NCBI RefSeq assembly: GCF_021018805.1
Contig: NC_086259.1
Coordinates: forward strand, 2,976,001-3,040,000
DNA from: Prinia subflava
Taxonomy: Eukaryota; Chordata; Aves; Passeriformes; Cisticolidae
DNA length: 64,000 nt
Direction: 5' to 3'
Translations under genes and position numbers: made by a program
Notes under the pieces: generated by a model
What the model saw: the letters and a program-made list of their open reading frames with translations, nothing else
Database searches by the model: none
Told to the model about the DNA's origin: nothing
Shown: positions 24,412 to 36,593 of the stretch, in pieces
How the letters are laid out: each line of letters begins with the position of its first letter
Numbering within the stretch: the first letter of the stretch is position 1

Positions 24412-24436
24412 TTTTGTTTTGTTTAACAAAACAAAA
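24412..24436. repeat. Inverted repeat, 12-bp arms, 1-bp spacer
   Basis: TTTTGTTTTGTT (24412-24423) is followed by a single T and its exact complement AACAAAACAAAA. It is low-complexity, so it could be chance or a decayed simple repeat. Confidence 0.8.
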
Positions 24437-27400
24437 CAACCTCAGAGATGTTTTGCAGTACTGCAGTGTGCTGTTGTGAACTAAATGAAAATAGGATTAG
24501 ATAGGCTAAGCCTTTAAGCATCTAGTTGCCCATGGAAAATACATTAGTAGAGTAAGTAGGTTAACAAAGAGAAATGCTCTGTTTTTAAGAACCTCACTGT
24601 GTCTAGTGTGGGATTAGAGGAAGCACTGCTCACCTTGCTGCTGTATTCCCTGAGGGGCTGTTACTGACACCTTGTCTTCTTTCCTCTGAGCATGTTTCTT
24701 TCAGCCTAGTTTGATGTTAAGTATAAATGCTTTAGTAATATTGGGCAAATTGTATTTACTGTGACTCAACCATTTTGTGGGGTTTGGGCTTTACAGCTTT
24801 CTTATGTGGAGATTTTAATGTGGCTAAATGATCAAAAAATGACTTTGTGTCCTGGTGTAACTAGAGACATCAGCTTTGGAATATCTGGCCTTCTGTGAAT
24901 GCTTTAGAAAGGCTTTAGATTTTAGCCTGTATCATGGCTATGCTTCATACTTACACCATACAAAAGCATAAGGACACATTCCAGTTGTAATTTAAAAGTA
25001 ATTCAGTGCACAGGTAAATAATAGATATTCACCTATATCTTCCAATTGTAGTCATAAAAATAAAAGAAGGAACTACAGAAAATCCACCAAGTTCTGTCCA
25101 GAACTCTCTTAGGTTACTGTGGTTTCCAGTTTATAGTTCAAACTCACCTGCTTGCATTTCAAGGCAACTCTCAGGGGCTATGCTCAAAGAATACTATTTC
25201 TGAAGTATACAAAGGTTTCTTTTTAGGAGGCAACTTTCTCAAATATATATTTTCAATATAAACACCATCATGAGATACTGACCTACAAGTGTCCTTGACT
25301 CTTCTGTACTTGGATGCTTCCCAGGGCAAATTGACAGCAGAGCTCTCTGATACACAACCTAAAACTTGGGTTCTTGAACTACCACTATCCACAGGTGATG
25401 TAGATGCAGTATCTGGGAATAATGAACAGCATTATTCAGTGGTTTTCTCTCTTGTCAGAAACCTTGGGATGAGTAATTGTCCCTGCAGCCTAAGGTGATG
25501 TGCATGTCTCATTCTGCAGCACTGCACTGCAGTTACTGACGGTGTGGGACCTTCAGAAGATGTCACTGAGGAATGTCTTGGGCAGTGTTACAGAAACCTG
25601 GCAAGGTTTTAATTTTGTTTTGTCAGACATTGCTCAGATATTGTCGCTTTTAGTTCCTTCTGTATCTCTCTTTTCCCCATGTTTATTATGCTTTCTGTAA
25701 TTGCATTTCTTTCTGGTTTTGTAGGATACAGGTCAAAATGCTCAGTCGGATTTTTATTTAAAATTCGAACATTTTTCATCTAGAAGTGTCTTGGTTTCAA
25801 GAGCAAATAGCTGAGATGCAAATTTTGCTTTCTTATTAACACTTCTTACAACTCAAGAAGAGCTGATGATAAGAATTAAAATTAGAGATTATTTATGTAC
25901 TTATTTTGGGAAATAAAAATAATGCTGCTGAGTGTGGATGGATATGTTGTATTCTAGTGATGAGGAAGACCTGAAAATAAGCCAAATGTGAGAGCAATCA
26001 ATACAGATAGTTCTATTCCTCCTGCTTTATGTGTCTTTATTCTGTAAATTCACTTAAATTAGGAAAACCGTTGACATTAAACTACCTTATTTAATGCTTT
26101 TCCATTCATAGCACACGTGTGATTATAATTGTCAGTGTGCATGAGGCAGCAGTAGAAAGTGGACCAAAAATGACCATAAAACATAAACATAATTGTCAGA
26201 GGGATTTTGATAATTTGTCAGGGGGGCTGTTCATAGAAGATTTTACTTTAATGGCTTTTTAGGCTGTTTTGAAGTTGAGGCTCTTCAATCATTCTGGAGA
26301 TTTGTTTGGATGTATGCAGTACTCCACAGGGTCTGAAACATTGCAAGTATATACTTGTTCTATTATTTCTACTGGTGAATAACCCATTATTTCTGAAAGG
26401 GGAGTTTTCTTCTCTCAAGTCAGCACAGTCAGTGAGGCAGCTGAGACTCAGCAGAGCAGTGGGGTTAACATTATCTTGTGCCTCAGCAAATTTGCAAGGA
26501 GAGGAAGTGCACTCATGTCAGATTTACTTGAGTTGATGGTGACTAATACTTGTTTTTTTAAAACTGATGGAAAAAACAGTGGGTTTTTTTAAAACTACCT
26601 TAACTCTCTGCATATTGTCAGTCAAAAAAAGTGATGGTTTTGGGGAAAAAAAAGCACCAAACCCAAGATGTTCTTCTACATAGCAACAGCAACAAACAAA
26701 TTGTGTCCAAAGCAGTGCACAGCCCATGCTAGCTCCAGCAAAGTTGTCTGCGTTTGACAGGTGACATGTGACAAGCCAGTGGCACCAGTGGCTGACCTGT
26801 GTGCACCACTGAGGCCATACTTGCATGGTAGGTGATACGCAAGAAATACTGCACAAAACGTGGCAGGAAGCTTTGAAACCTGTGCAAGGAGAAGAGAAGG
26901 AGCTGCTGCATTTCTGTACCCGTGTTGGTTCCATTAGAAGCTCAAGACAAAGCACCCAGCACCAACATAAAACTGGCTGAACACACTTATGCTCCAGTCA
27001 AAAAGACCAGGAGAAGTTCAGGATGCAATATTTGCAATGTTTGCAGAGTGCCAGATTAATTTATATTCCATCTGACTATTTCAGACTTTATACTTTCATG
27101 TTGCTCTTATGGGTAAAGATTCTTACAGAGTGTAGACACTGAATCTTGATGTGGTGAAGTCTAGTTGGCAGAATCTGCATTAACTTCAGTGGAACAGGGA
27201 CTTTACCTACAAAATCTCGGCACCTTTTCTAATTCTACATTTACACTTTCTAGCTTTGAAAAAACAGCCTTTGTCATCAAAGGGATATCCAGTCCTTCAT
27301 TTATCTATGCCATATTATACGAGGATATTGGCTGTCTCTAATGGAAATTTTGGATTTTTTTTCCAATTGCATACCCTGAAGTCATACCCTGAAAAAGTAA

Positions 27401-29759
27401 ATTCAAAAAAGCGATGTGAGCAGTTTGACTAGCAGGAAGCTCATCACCTGGCAAAGCTGTACCATCATCAGCTCAATCACATAGATAACCCCTTCTTTCT
27501 TAGTCTTAAAAGGAAGTCCACGATGTTTGATGAAAACAGAAACAAAGTTCAGGCAGCAGCTGGATTACACAAAGCATGTCTTAATTTACTGATTGGTTGT
27601 TACTGCTAGTTGGGGAGTACTGCAAGAGGTGACAACCATTACTGCCTGCATAGTTTCATATTAATTGCAACTATGAATATGTGGTCAGTTGTCATGTGGA
27701 AAAATAAACCTTGCTATCCTGCATCACTGATGATGGAAAGATGTTTAGAGCCCTCCTTATTTCATTTTTAAGCTCTTTATAAGGTTACTGGAAGTTGCTG
27801 TCTAGAGGACATAGTTTATTCAATCATTTAAGGTGAAGGGTCTGTAAAATACACTAAAAGTTGCTTCCCAAAATGTAACTATACATATATAACAGTATAA
27901 TTATTGTGCAAGATGTTTGTGTATAGTGTCATGTCTTACAGAGTAAACCTTGCCTGCTAGCAAATGTTTCCATATGAAATGGCATTTCTGTGAAAGAATG
28001 TCTGTGTCAGAAAAAAATGACAGTTTAGGTGATAAATTTCATTAGCTCAATTTAGTGATATCTCTGCTGGGATCTTACCATGTCAGAGTTTCTCCTTACC
28101 TTCTCTGGCATTTGACCTGCTCATTGCCATTCTTCATTTATGAGCCAAAACAAACTTAGTATTTTCTGCCTTGTAAACCACCACAGTAATTTAAACAGAA
28201 AGGAGATTTTGTAAACACGGTGTCCCTCTATTGAGTCTCTAAATGGAAGCTTTTCTTTTTTCATGTGGGATTAATTTGTATGCTTTTTTTTGTTTCCCTT
28301 TAAATACTGTCATTTTGTGTAATTTTAAAATCCAGTTTAGATTTACAAGCATGTAATGTCTTTAATATCTTTGGAGTTTGCATTGTGTTCTGTGGCTTGC
28401 TGCTGAAGGACAAAATCACAACATCTCTGTTCTTGAATAGCACCGTTATCATTCTGTGTTAATGAAATTATTTCAGCATTACAAGAAATGAGGTTTTGGA
28501 ATTCATTCAGTATTATAGGGAATTGGATTGTAACTAGAGCATATTTCAAAAAGAATAAAAGGATCCATGGTATGTGCTTAGCTCATAAAGCACCTAATCC
28601 TATATTAATTGTGCTTTGGGCACATCTGCCCTCATGTGAAGGGGACTTTGACAGTGAAGATGAAAATACTGTAATGCTTTTTAAGGCCAAACAGCTCCTC
28701 CAGCAGGATGGCAGTGGCAGAGGAGTTCCACGGGCTGTTCTCCCTCCCCTTCCCTGTCCCAAGCACACAGAAAAGCAAACACTGCTGCGTTGTGCTGTCC
28801 TTTGTAGGCTGCAGGGGGCTTGGCCTCACGTTACCACATGATCTTCTTGCTCTTGGGATTGAGTTTGTGTTAATTTTTTTTCCCATGTTTGGACAGGGAA
28901 AGATCACAGAGGTATTTAGGTACCACAGTCTGAAACTGAGTAAATGTTGTGTTTTCTCTGTGTGTGTTGTGCTACAGACAAGAAAACATGACACTGTCCA
29001 TTCTGGCCCAGACTGTGATGCAGGAGGTACCTGGATTTATGTGAAGGGAGAGCTCTGCTGGCTTGTCTGGAGAGGAGGGTGAACAGCACAGTCAGATGCA
29101 GATCAGGCTTCGGGGATATTTAGTTTAGCTTCCAGCAGAAGGTGTCTGTGAGATGGCAAAAATGAGAGGACTTCTGCTGAAATTATTTTGAAGAGTGTTG
29201 TCCAGTCTGGCAAGCTCCTTCCTCCATGAAGGGCTGGTTGGACTTCAGTTTTCCTGAATCTACATGGCATAGATTGAAGGCAGCAGGATTGAAAAGAAGA
29301 ATCTTGGATGAGACTGTGTACCTGAAATGCAGCAATGCATTGGTTCTCTCAGTTCCACTTTGGAGAGTTTGGCCAGCTTTACAGCTTCAGCATTTTAACT
29401 GTTACCATGCTTTCTGTTCTGTGGTCAGATGAGCTCTCTTGCCAGCAGTAATTTCCCTCTTGGTGTGGAGCTGGAAGGAAAGGCCATTGCCATTTGAGGT
29501 CACCGAGCTGCACTCCAGCCCCTCTGCTCTGCTGCAGAGCTGCTTAATGGCTTTGTGGAGCTCGCGTGCAGCTCTGCAGGGCTGGGAGCTGTGCATGTGG
29601 GGCAGCTGCAGTGTTCAGCTGAGCAGAAACGAGCAGAGAGCCTTGTTGGGCAGCTGGGGATTTACACCAACACAGCTGTACTCAAGCAGAGCTTGTTTTT
29701 CTCCCTGTCTTGGAGGGATTTTGCATAAATCATTAATTGCCACCTTTGTTTCTTTGCAG

Positions 29760-29828
29760 CCTGTTCCAGCACTACTGCTACACTCGAGGTGGCATGCGCC
29801 ACACCTCCTACACTTGCATCTGTGGCAG
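29760..29828 (+). CDS. PEPD exon (human exon 10 equivalent): prolidase residues ~224-247
   Basis: This exon encodes part of prolidase, the cytosolic manganese-dependent dipeptidase that cleaves Xaa-Pro and Xaa-hydroxyproline dipeptides in collagen and dietary peptide turnover. The translation, completing a split Ser codon, reads [15 protein letters not shown], then TSYTCICG. It differs from human by only a few residues (Gln for Glu227, Thr for Ser232 and Ser239). Human Tyr231, whose deletion causes prolidase deficiency, is kept. The acceptor is TTTCTTTGCAG ending at 29759 and the donor is AG|GTAAGA. The exon is 69 bp, so skipping would keep frame. It begins with the last base of one codon and ends with the first two bases of a Ser codon finished in the next exon. 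The exon number is from memory of the human gene; the identity itself is secure. Confidence 0.95.
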
Positions 29829-32381
29829 GTAAGAGGATGATTTGCACTGAACTGTGTAATCTTTATAATCAGTTTCCCCTGGATATTTGTAAAATTGATC
29901 CTTTTAGGCATGCCATGTGTTTGCAAATGCCACTAGAGTGAATTCTGACCTGTTTTCACTGGAAAAGACAAGGAGAGGTAGGTGGCTACCTCTGTCTCCT
30001 GAAGACATAACTAGGTAATAGATTCTGCTGCACTCCAGAGGTTCCCCAATGGCTGCTGCTGCTGCCAAGATCATGTTTATGCTCACCCCTGTCCTGCAGT
30101 TGGCTTTTTTTGTTAAATAGCATCATGGAGAAGGGCTTTAGAGCTATCTGTTATTCAAAAATACTCTCTTTGAAATACACCTTAAGTATTTCTTATCATC
30201 CTCAAAATTATTTGTCTCAAAAAATTAGGATGCAGTTAAACTAATCTCGTTGGAATTTGGAATTTTTTGCTCTCTCTGCTTCTTGCTGAACATCTAGTAT
30301 TGAAGGTTACTGTATTTGGGCAAGTAGTATAAAAGTTCTCCCTGCAGTTGTAGAAATGCACAAGAGAACAGTGTGGGATGCATGCTGAAGAACAGCTGTG
30401 TGCTTCATGCAGAGATTAATCTTACTTAGTGGAATTAATCTAATCAGAGATGTATGACAGTTAGATGAGCCATATATGTTGGTGTATATGTTCCACTTGT
30501 TCTGCTGCTGCTCAGAAACATTTGCCCTACACTGAGGTCACATACACTCACAAGAGATGATTTTTATGTTAATGACAATAATGCTATATTGCGTTGAAGG
30601 TAATAAGAACAATTAGCACCTTCACTTCTTTCTGCAGTTTACTCAATTGCTTATTTGTAAATGCAGTTTTCCAATTTATATGCAAAATTGCAGCAGGAGC
30701 ATGAGCAGTTTTATGGCAAATTGTGTATCTAAATTGTCTGAAAAGTTTCCTGGTTTAAGTACTGTTGTATAACTTGAGAATTAACATCCAGGTGAAATGA
30801 GACTCCATCTCTAAGCTTTTGTCACAGTGATGGTATGATTTTTCACAGCCTTGCAGGCTTCACGTTCACTTCGAGTGGATCAGAACCTGTGCTGCAGGAT
30901 CTGGTTTGAGTGCTGGTGGTTAAATCACTTTGTTAAACCTCTAGAAATATCTAGCAATGTTTGTGACCTGTGGGAGCAGGGTGGAGGAACCCAGGACCTG
31001 CATTACATTGGGGAACCCCAGAGGAGGAAAGCTCCAGCAGTAGCTCAGATTTGGGTGCTGGCAGGAGCTCCCTGGGTGTCCTGTCCTGCTCTGCAGGGCT
31101 TGGGGGTGGTATTAGAGCTGCCTCTGAACTATTGGAAGATTTAAAACACAGAGAAGGGCTGTCCTTGCAATGCAAGAGCCAAACAACATTGTGACTCACT
31201 GTTGTCGTTAGGAGCTGCTGGCATTGTATCCTACCACTGGAATTAAAAGTGCAGACAAACTTGATTTAAAAAAAAAATGCATGAGATAGCAATTTACAGA
31301 CAAAGGTCCTTCTATTCTATGTTCTGACTATGAATGATGAAGTAAGAATGAATAATGTTAACAGTTTTAAGTCAGCTCCTAATAAATGAATGAATTCAAT
31401 TAACATAATAATGGCAAAAATAATAGAATTTTAATACTGTGAAAATGTCATGCATTGTAAATATTTCACTTAACTACATTTACTGCTAAAAATAGCTTTT
31501 GCAATTAGGATTTTGGAATGTTTTGTTCTAATAATGCTGAATTTTGTATTTTCCTGAACACTTAAAATGGGCATGTTTTCACAAGATCTTTCCTTTTTAG
31601 ATTACAGGCCTGATAGTAGTTTCCATAGAAAAGAATAATCCTTTTAAATAAAAAACAAGTTTGTTATTCAAATTTTTTTCAAAAATATGCTGATTAAACT
31701 GGAAATCAGGAGTAATCAATACGATATTTCAGTACAGAAATAAATCACTTGTCATGTGATGGGTACATTTATTTATTGCTGTCCCTGTGCAGTGTTACAT
31801 TCTTGGGAAGATGCTAAATGAATATTTGGTGTGACCAAAAATGCTTAATGTGTTCACTGTTACTGTGAGAATAATAGCACACATTGATGAGTGTACAGGG
31901 TGTTACCTTTTGAGATCAGTCCTGTGGTTAGTGACACTTTCAAATGCTGTCAGCTGGGGAGTGGTTTGAAGTGCAGACATCACCAAGTGTCATGAAAGGA
32001 GAATGAAAGCATTTGTTAAACATACTTGGATATATTCGGCTCTCATCTACACAGTGCTAACTCCAAGCAGTGTCCAATGCTAATGAATTATTGACTGCAG
32101 TGCCTTGGGGTACCAAGGAGCCATTTTCACAAATGGGGAAACAAAGGTAATCTCTTCCCAGTGTGCTGGGGGTGCCAGGGTGGGTGGCGTCCACTGGGGA
32201 GCAGGTGCAGAGGTTCCAGCTGGAGTTAGGTGGTGGTGGGGGCATTGGAATCTCTGGAACCACCACAAAAACCACCTTCAGCTGCTGCTTGTTCTTCTCT
32301 CATCTTAGACACTGGTTCAGATTTTTGTGACTGATGTCTCTGGGCAGATGACAGCTCTCATCAGATGCTATCAGTCATTAC

Positions 32382-32440
32382 GAATAACACTGTGCAGTGA
32401 AATGTCTTCTGGAATAACACTGTGCAGTGAAATGTCTTCT
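32382..32440. repeat. 30-bp tandem duplication
   Basis: Two adjacent copies beginning GAATAACACTGTGCAGTGAA and ending ATGTCTTCT, period 30 bp, are identical over about 29 bases. The identity implies a recent duplication. Confidence 0.95.
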
Positions 32441-35012
32441 TCAATCTCAGGGTCACCGTTAGTGAAGGTTTTTGGACCAGATTAGGATACTTATTAAATC
32501 TCCTTTTCTTTCTTTCACTTCACAACTTTTTAAGGTTTCATGCCTTAGACAAAAAAGTGGCAAGAAGGGTTAATGCCTTATTCTGGGTTGACTCTGTGAT
32601 GGTTTAAGTCACGATGGAAATAGGTTGCAGTGTTACTCAATGGTATTTTGTTTTTTCTTTAGACATTCTTAATATAGAGCTATTAGCTATACTTTTTGTA
32701 GTGCTTGATGCTCAGCATAGTCCTATTCTTAAAATATTGCTGACATTCTCCTCTTTCTTCTAATAATTTATTTTCAGGGTGCTTTCTGATCTAAAATGCA
32801 TCTTGGGGGTTGTTTTCCTTTGCTAGTAATCAGCATCTCTTACTGCAGTTTGCATTCTCAGTGGTGTTAGTTTGCAGCTCTTCCGCTGCTTCGTGCAATT
32901 CTTTCTGTAACAAACATGTCTTGGACACCACTTAGAAGCAAGTTATTGAAGGACTAAAAATGGATACACAGAAACTTCTTGGAGGGCTTCTCAGGTTGGC
33001 TGCCTGAAGGTGAGCATTGGCATCCTCACGTGCGGTGATTTTCAGCAGTGCTGACGGACAGGAAGGCAGCGAAGCCAGCGATCCTCCCCTCCCTGCAGCA
33101 CTTCTTAAACCAGCACTTGGTGCCCTGATGCTAGACCTTGCAACTGGTGCCTCTTGGAAAAGAAGTAGCTTCTACGTGAAGGCTCATTTGCTTTGCCAGT
33201 GGCTGGGGGTTTTGTTGAAATTGTTTTAAAGCCACTTTGAAAAGCTTACTGAATCAGAGTGAACAATTTCTGCCTAACTGTGGCATTTACCTTGTGGGTA
33301 CACATTGTAACACTGTTCTAGAAGCATCTTGCTGCCTCCTTCTCAGGACAGTGGTAAAGATGCATCCTGCAGGGGAGATGGGACACGCTCATCTTAGCAG
33401 GAACCCGCTGGAGGTTTCCATACTGCTGTCTTAATTTGGGTCAGTAGTGCATTTCGGAGTAAGCTCTCCCACTCATCCTCAGCTGCAGGGCCTGCTCAGA
33501 GCCAGGGATCAGTCCTGCAGAGCTGGATTTGTTCTGGGTGAAGGGCAGCTGGGAGAGCTTTCAGGAGCAGGTCGGCTCTGCCATGGTTGCTGATGGGTGT
33601 TGAATCCTGGGTATCTGCCCAGAGCAGTCCCAGGGGAGCAGACCCTCTCACACCAATAAATCCCAGCAGCCAAACCCCTGAAGTGCATGTGGTGTGCAGA
33701 TCTGGTGTTCAGCAGTGCCCGTGCTCCGTGTACTGTGATCCCGTGTGAGCACAGAGCCAAGGTGTGTCTGACCCAGCCGGAGCCTCCAGAGCCAGCAGAG
33801 ATTGTGCTGCTTAACACTTCACCAGTGGGGCTGGGAAACATATCCCCCCTGCAGCTCCCATCACAGCTGAGCCAACAGAACTGCTTTGTAAACTAAAACC
33901 TTGACAGGAAAGTGTGCAAAAGAAACCCTTCATCTTTGTATTTGCAATGCGTTTTGTTGAAAGCATTTGTGCAATTGTCAAATTTGAGTATATGCCTTAT
34001 TTATGCACTGGTATGGGATATGTCACCGAGGGTGCCAGCATGTCTTGATAAGTAAATGAGCTGTCTGCACATATATAAGCATGGAGTCACGCCCTTCAGG
34101 TTCATGATGATTTTTTTAAAAGTTGATCATAAATATATGCACGTGCTGTTTGCTTCTCCTACTTTATCCCCAGTTTTGGAGGGACATAAGGAATACTATC
34201 TGCAGCTAAAACCTGACAAACTGCTGTGGAGTATGTATGTGCATGCCAGCTGTTGGTGGTTTTTTATTATTTCTTGTGTTTTTCCTTTAAACACCAAACA
34301 ATGTCATGCAAGTTCATTCCAGTTGCTTCCTCATGCCATCCTCCCAGAATTTTAGCCCTCCACCTGGAAGCAGTTCTTGGGGCAGGAAATGATGCTCAGT
34401 GCAGGGAGGGAGCAGTCTGCCCCCTGTCACCTGCCATGAGAGCCCAGGTGGGGACACAGCTCCCACTGCACACAGTGCCTGGCACAGAAAACCTTTCCTT
34501 TTGATAAAACTCCATTGCCCTATTACAGATTTTTTCTTCAGATAGAGCAAACTAATTTTGAAGGTGTCATGGTGTGGAAAATATTCCAACAGTGCCCAAG
34601 AGACAGAACATCTCAGAAAGAAGCTGATGTCTGTCTTCATCTTGTATACAGGCTTTCTGGTTCCATTTTGAGCTATCTGCACAGCAGCAGAGGTTCTCAA
34701 GTCCAGCATCCAGCAAGGAAAAATCATCCAGCCAGTTGTGAAGCTGTGCTTAGGCCATTGGGCCAGCATCACAAAATGAATGTGTTGCAGCCTTAGTTCT
34801 GTGGGGCTTTTAAACTCTTGATTTAACAACTTCTAACTTTTCTAATTTTTCTGTTTGGAGTGTGCATAATTTTATGAAGTACACTTGTATCAGAAAATCA
34901 TCCTCAAGATTCTGAAATACCACCTTTCACTGTCTAATTACATAGTGATTTTTGTATGTTAAAAAATAGTTAACAATAAATACTTACTGTTTTCAAAATA
35001 TCAATGTAGAAT

Positions 35013-35160
35013 TGTTCAGGTTGTAAAAGCCCTCTGAGATCATCCAGTCCATCCATGAACCCAGCAGTGCCAAGTTCACTGCTAAACTGTGTCCCCAGGT
35101 GCCACAGCTACATGTCTTTTTAAATACTTCCAGGGACACAGTCCAGCCACTTAGATTGAC
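35013..35160 (-). mobile_element. CR1-type LINE, short 3' end fragment
   Basis: Complemented, this reads as a diverged CR1 3' end. The + strand landmark is CTGAGATCATCCAGTCCATC, followed by AAACTGTGTCCCCAGGTGCC and a phrase about grams of CTTCCAGGGACACAGTCCAG type, all familiar from antisense bird CR1 copies. It is 5'-truncated. Confidence 0.75.
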
Positions 35161-36515
35161 AGCACACAGAAACTTACTCCTTTCTACTCCATAATCATTG
35201 TTTATGAAATTATCTGAATGACTGATGATCTGTTAAATATCTAGTATCACAAGTACTTCATGTATCTTGAAGGTAATCTCTTGTTGGATACACTGCATGC
35301 TCACTGTTTTTGTAATTGCACACATCAGAAGTCTAATATGAGAAGTATGTCAGATGTCACATTTACTCCAGACACAACAAAAGATTGATTGAAATTGAGC
35401 CTCAGATTCCTGTCATCCAAGATACAAAGCTGTTCCAGCATCACAGCTTGAAAGAGCCAAATCTGAGCAGGGTGACCGATGAAAGGCTTTGATGAAAGCT
35501 GAGGTACAGGCTGGCAAGTGAGCTGGAGGGGAGAAGCTGCAGTACCCCTGTCCCAACATGTGTATTTTTGGATGTGATATAATTCTTCCAGCTTTCTGAA
35601 GAGAAAAAGCAAGAGCATCTATCTGAAGAGAACAGTAAAAGAGAAATAGGTAGATCTTGAGATCTTTATCAGCCTTTTAAGTGACATTTTATAGACCCAG
35701 AGGAGTTTCAGTAGGCAAGAGAGGATGCCAAGGCCAAATGTAGGTCACTTAGTGGATCAGGAAACTTTAGAACAACAGAACAAGTGTCCATCCTTCTCTG
35801 GGTCTGTTTTATTCTTGTGAATCAGCAGTTTACTCTGAAAGGTTTCCAGGAATAAAAATCTTTTCTTTGCAATGTGATTTTTCAACAGCAGGTAAGAAGA
35901 GAGTTAGTTTTCATACCTGCTGCTGCTGCTGCTGGCATTGCAAGCTGTGAATGTTCCCCAAGCAGTGCATCCCCTCCAGCAGGGACCACCTGTAGCCATG
36001 CCAGAGGGGGAATGGAGGTGTTCCCTCAAACAGTTCAATTTCTCCAGCCCCAGGGATTCCTAGAGTGTTTCAAATGCCAGATTTTACTCCAGTGGAAGTT
36101 AGTTTGTTTTATGCCTCAGACTACTTAACCTCAAATAGGGGAAAATAGCACTAAGTAATTTAAAAAACCCAAAAAAACAAAAAAACAACAAACCCACTAG
36201 AAAAAAATAAATAGGTGTAAATTGAAAAATTACTTGTGCATAATTCTTTCCTTGACACTGTCATGGACACAGGAAATATTCATATGAACTGTGCCATGTT
36301 CCTTCTGCAGCAAGGTCCTGTCTTACAGCCAGAGTAGCAGAATTCCTGTGCTATGCCCATTGCAGCCCACAGCAGGGCAGGAATTGTGACAGCTCTCACA
36401 GGCTGCTTTTTGTGTGAACACACTGATGCTTACAGCGTTCCTTCTTGCTGTGTGAATGTGTGTGGTAATGTTTCTTCTTCCTCTAATTGTGCTGATTTTC
36501 TTTGTTGCCTGTCAG

Positions 36516-36593
36516 TGGGGAGAACTCGTCTGTTTTGCACTATGGCCACGCTGGAGCCCCGAATGATAAGACTATTGAAGATGGAGACTTATG
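36516..36593 (+). CDS. PEPD exon (human exon 11 equivalent): prolidase residues ~247-273
   Basis: The first base finishes the Ser codon of the previous exon, giving [19 protein letters not shown] and then TIEDGDL plus the first two bases of a Cys codon. The His in LHYGH corresponds to human His255, which contacts the substrate in the creatinase/prolidase (pita-bread) fold. Human Arg265, where a nonsense mutation is known, is Lys here. The acceptor is TTGCCTGTCAG and the donor is TG|GTAAGT. The length of 78 bp is a multiple of three. The differences from human (Ser252, Lys265, Glu268, Asp269, Leu272) are conservative and expected for a bird orthologue. No sign of pseudogene decay is visible. 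Confidence 0.96.

Larger units (their letters stand above)
5846..29759 (+). other. PEPD intron upstream of the first visible exon
   Basis: This is intron sequence of the PEPD gene up to the acceptor at 29759. It holds the CR1 pieces, the hexanucleotide array, the LTR fragment, the TA-rich run and the two minisatellites listed separately. The preceding PEPD exon, which should encode a peptide like human VMKAVKVGMKEYELE, was looked for by eye and not found. The intron therefore appears to extend past the left edge, and the retroviral segment would lie inside it. Outside the listed elements I see unremarkable AT-rich intron sequence with only short chance frames. Confidence 0.65.
29829..36515 (+). 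other. PEPD intron, 6.7 kb
   Basis: Bounded by donor GTAAGA and acceptor TTGCCTGTCAG. It contains the 30-bp duplication at 32382 and a CR1 fragment at 35013. It also has an A-rich patch at about 36160-36211 and a short (CTG)5 run near 35918. Segments around 30540-30740 and 31340-31560 are AT-rich with homeodomain-type TAAT words. No additional exon or RNA gene was recognised. Confidence 0.85.

Noticed and set aside
26524..26955. 143-codon minus-strand frame
   Set aside because: Cys-rich and without recognisable domains or splice signals; no sign of a real gene.
29439..29840. 133-codon frame overlapping the first PEPD exon
   Set aside because: It reads the exon in a different frame from the one that matches prolidase.
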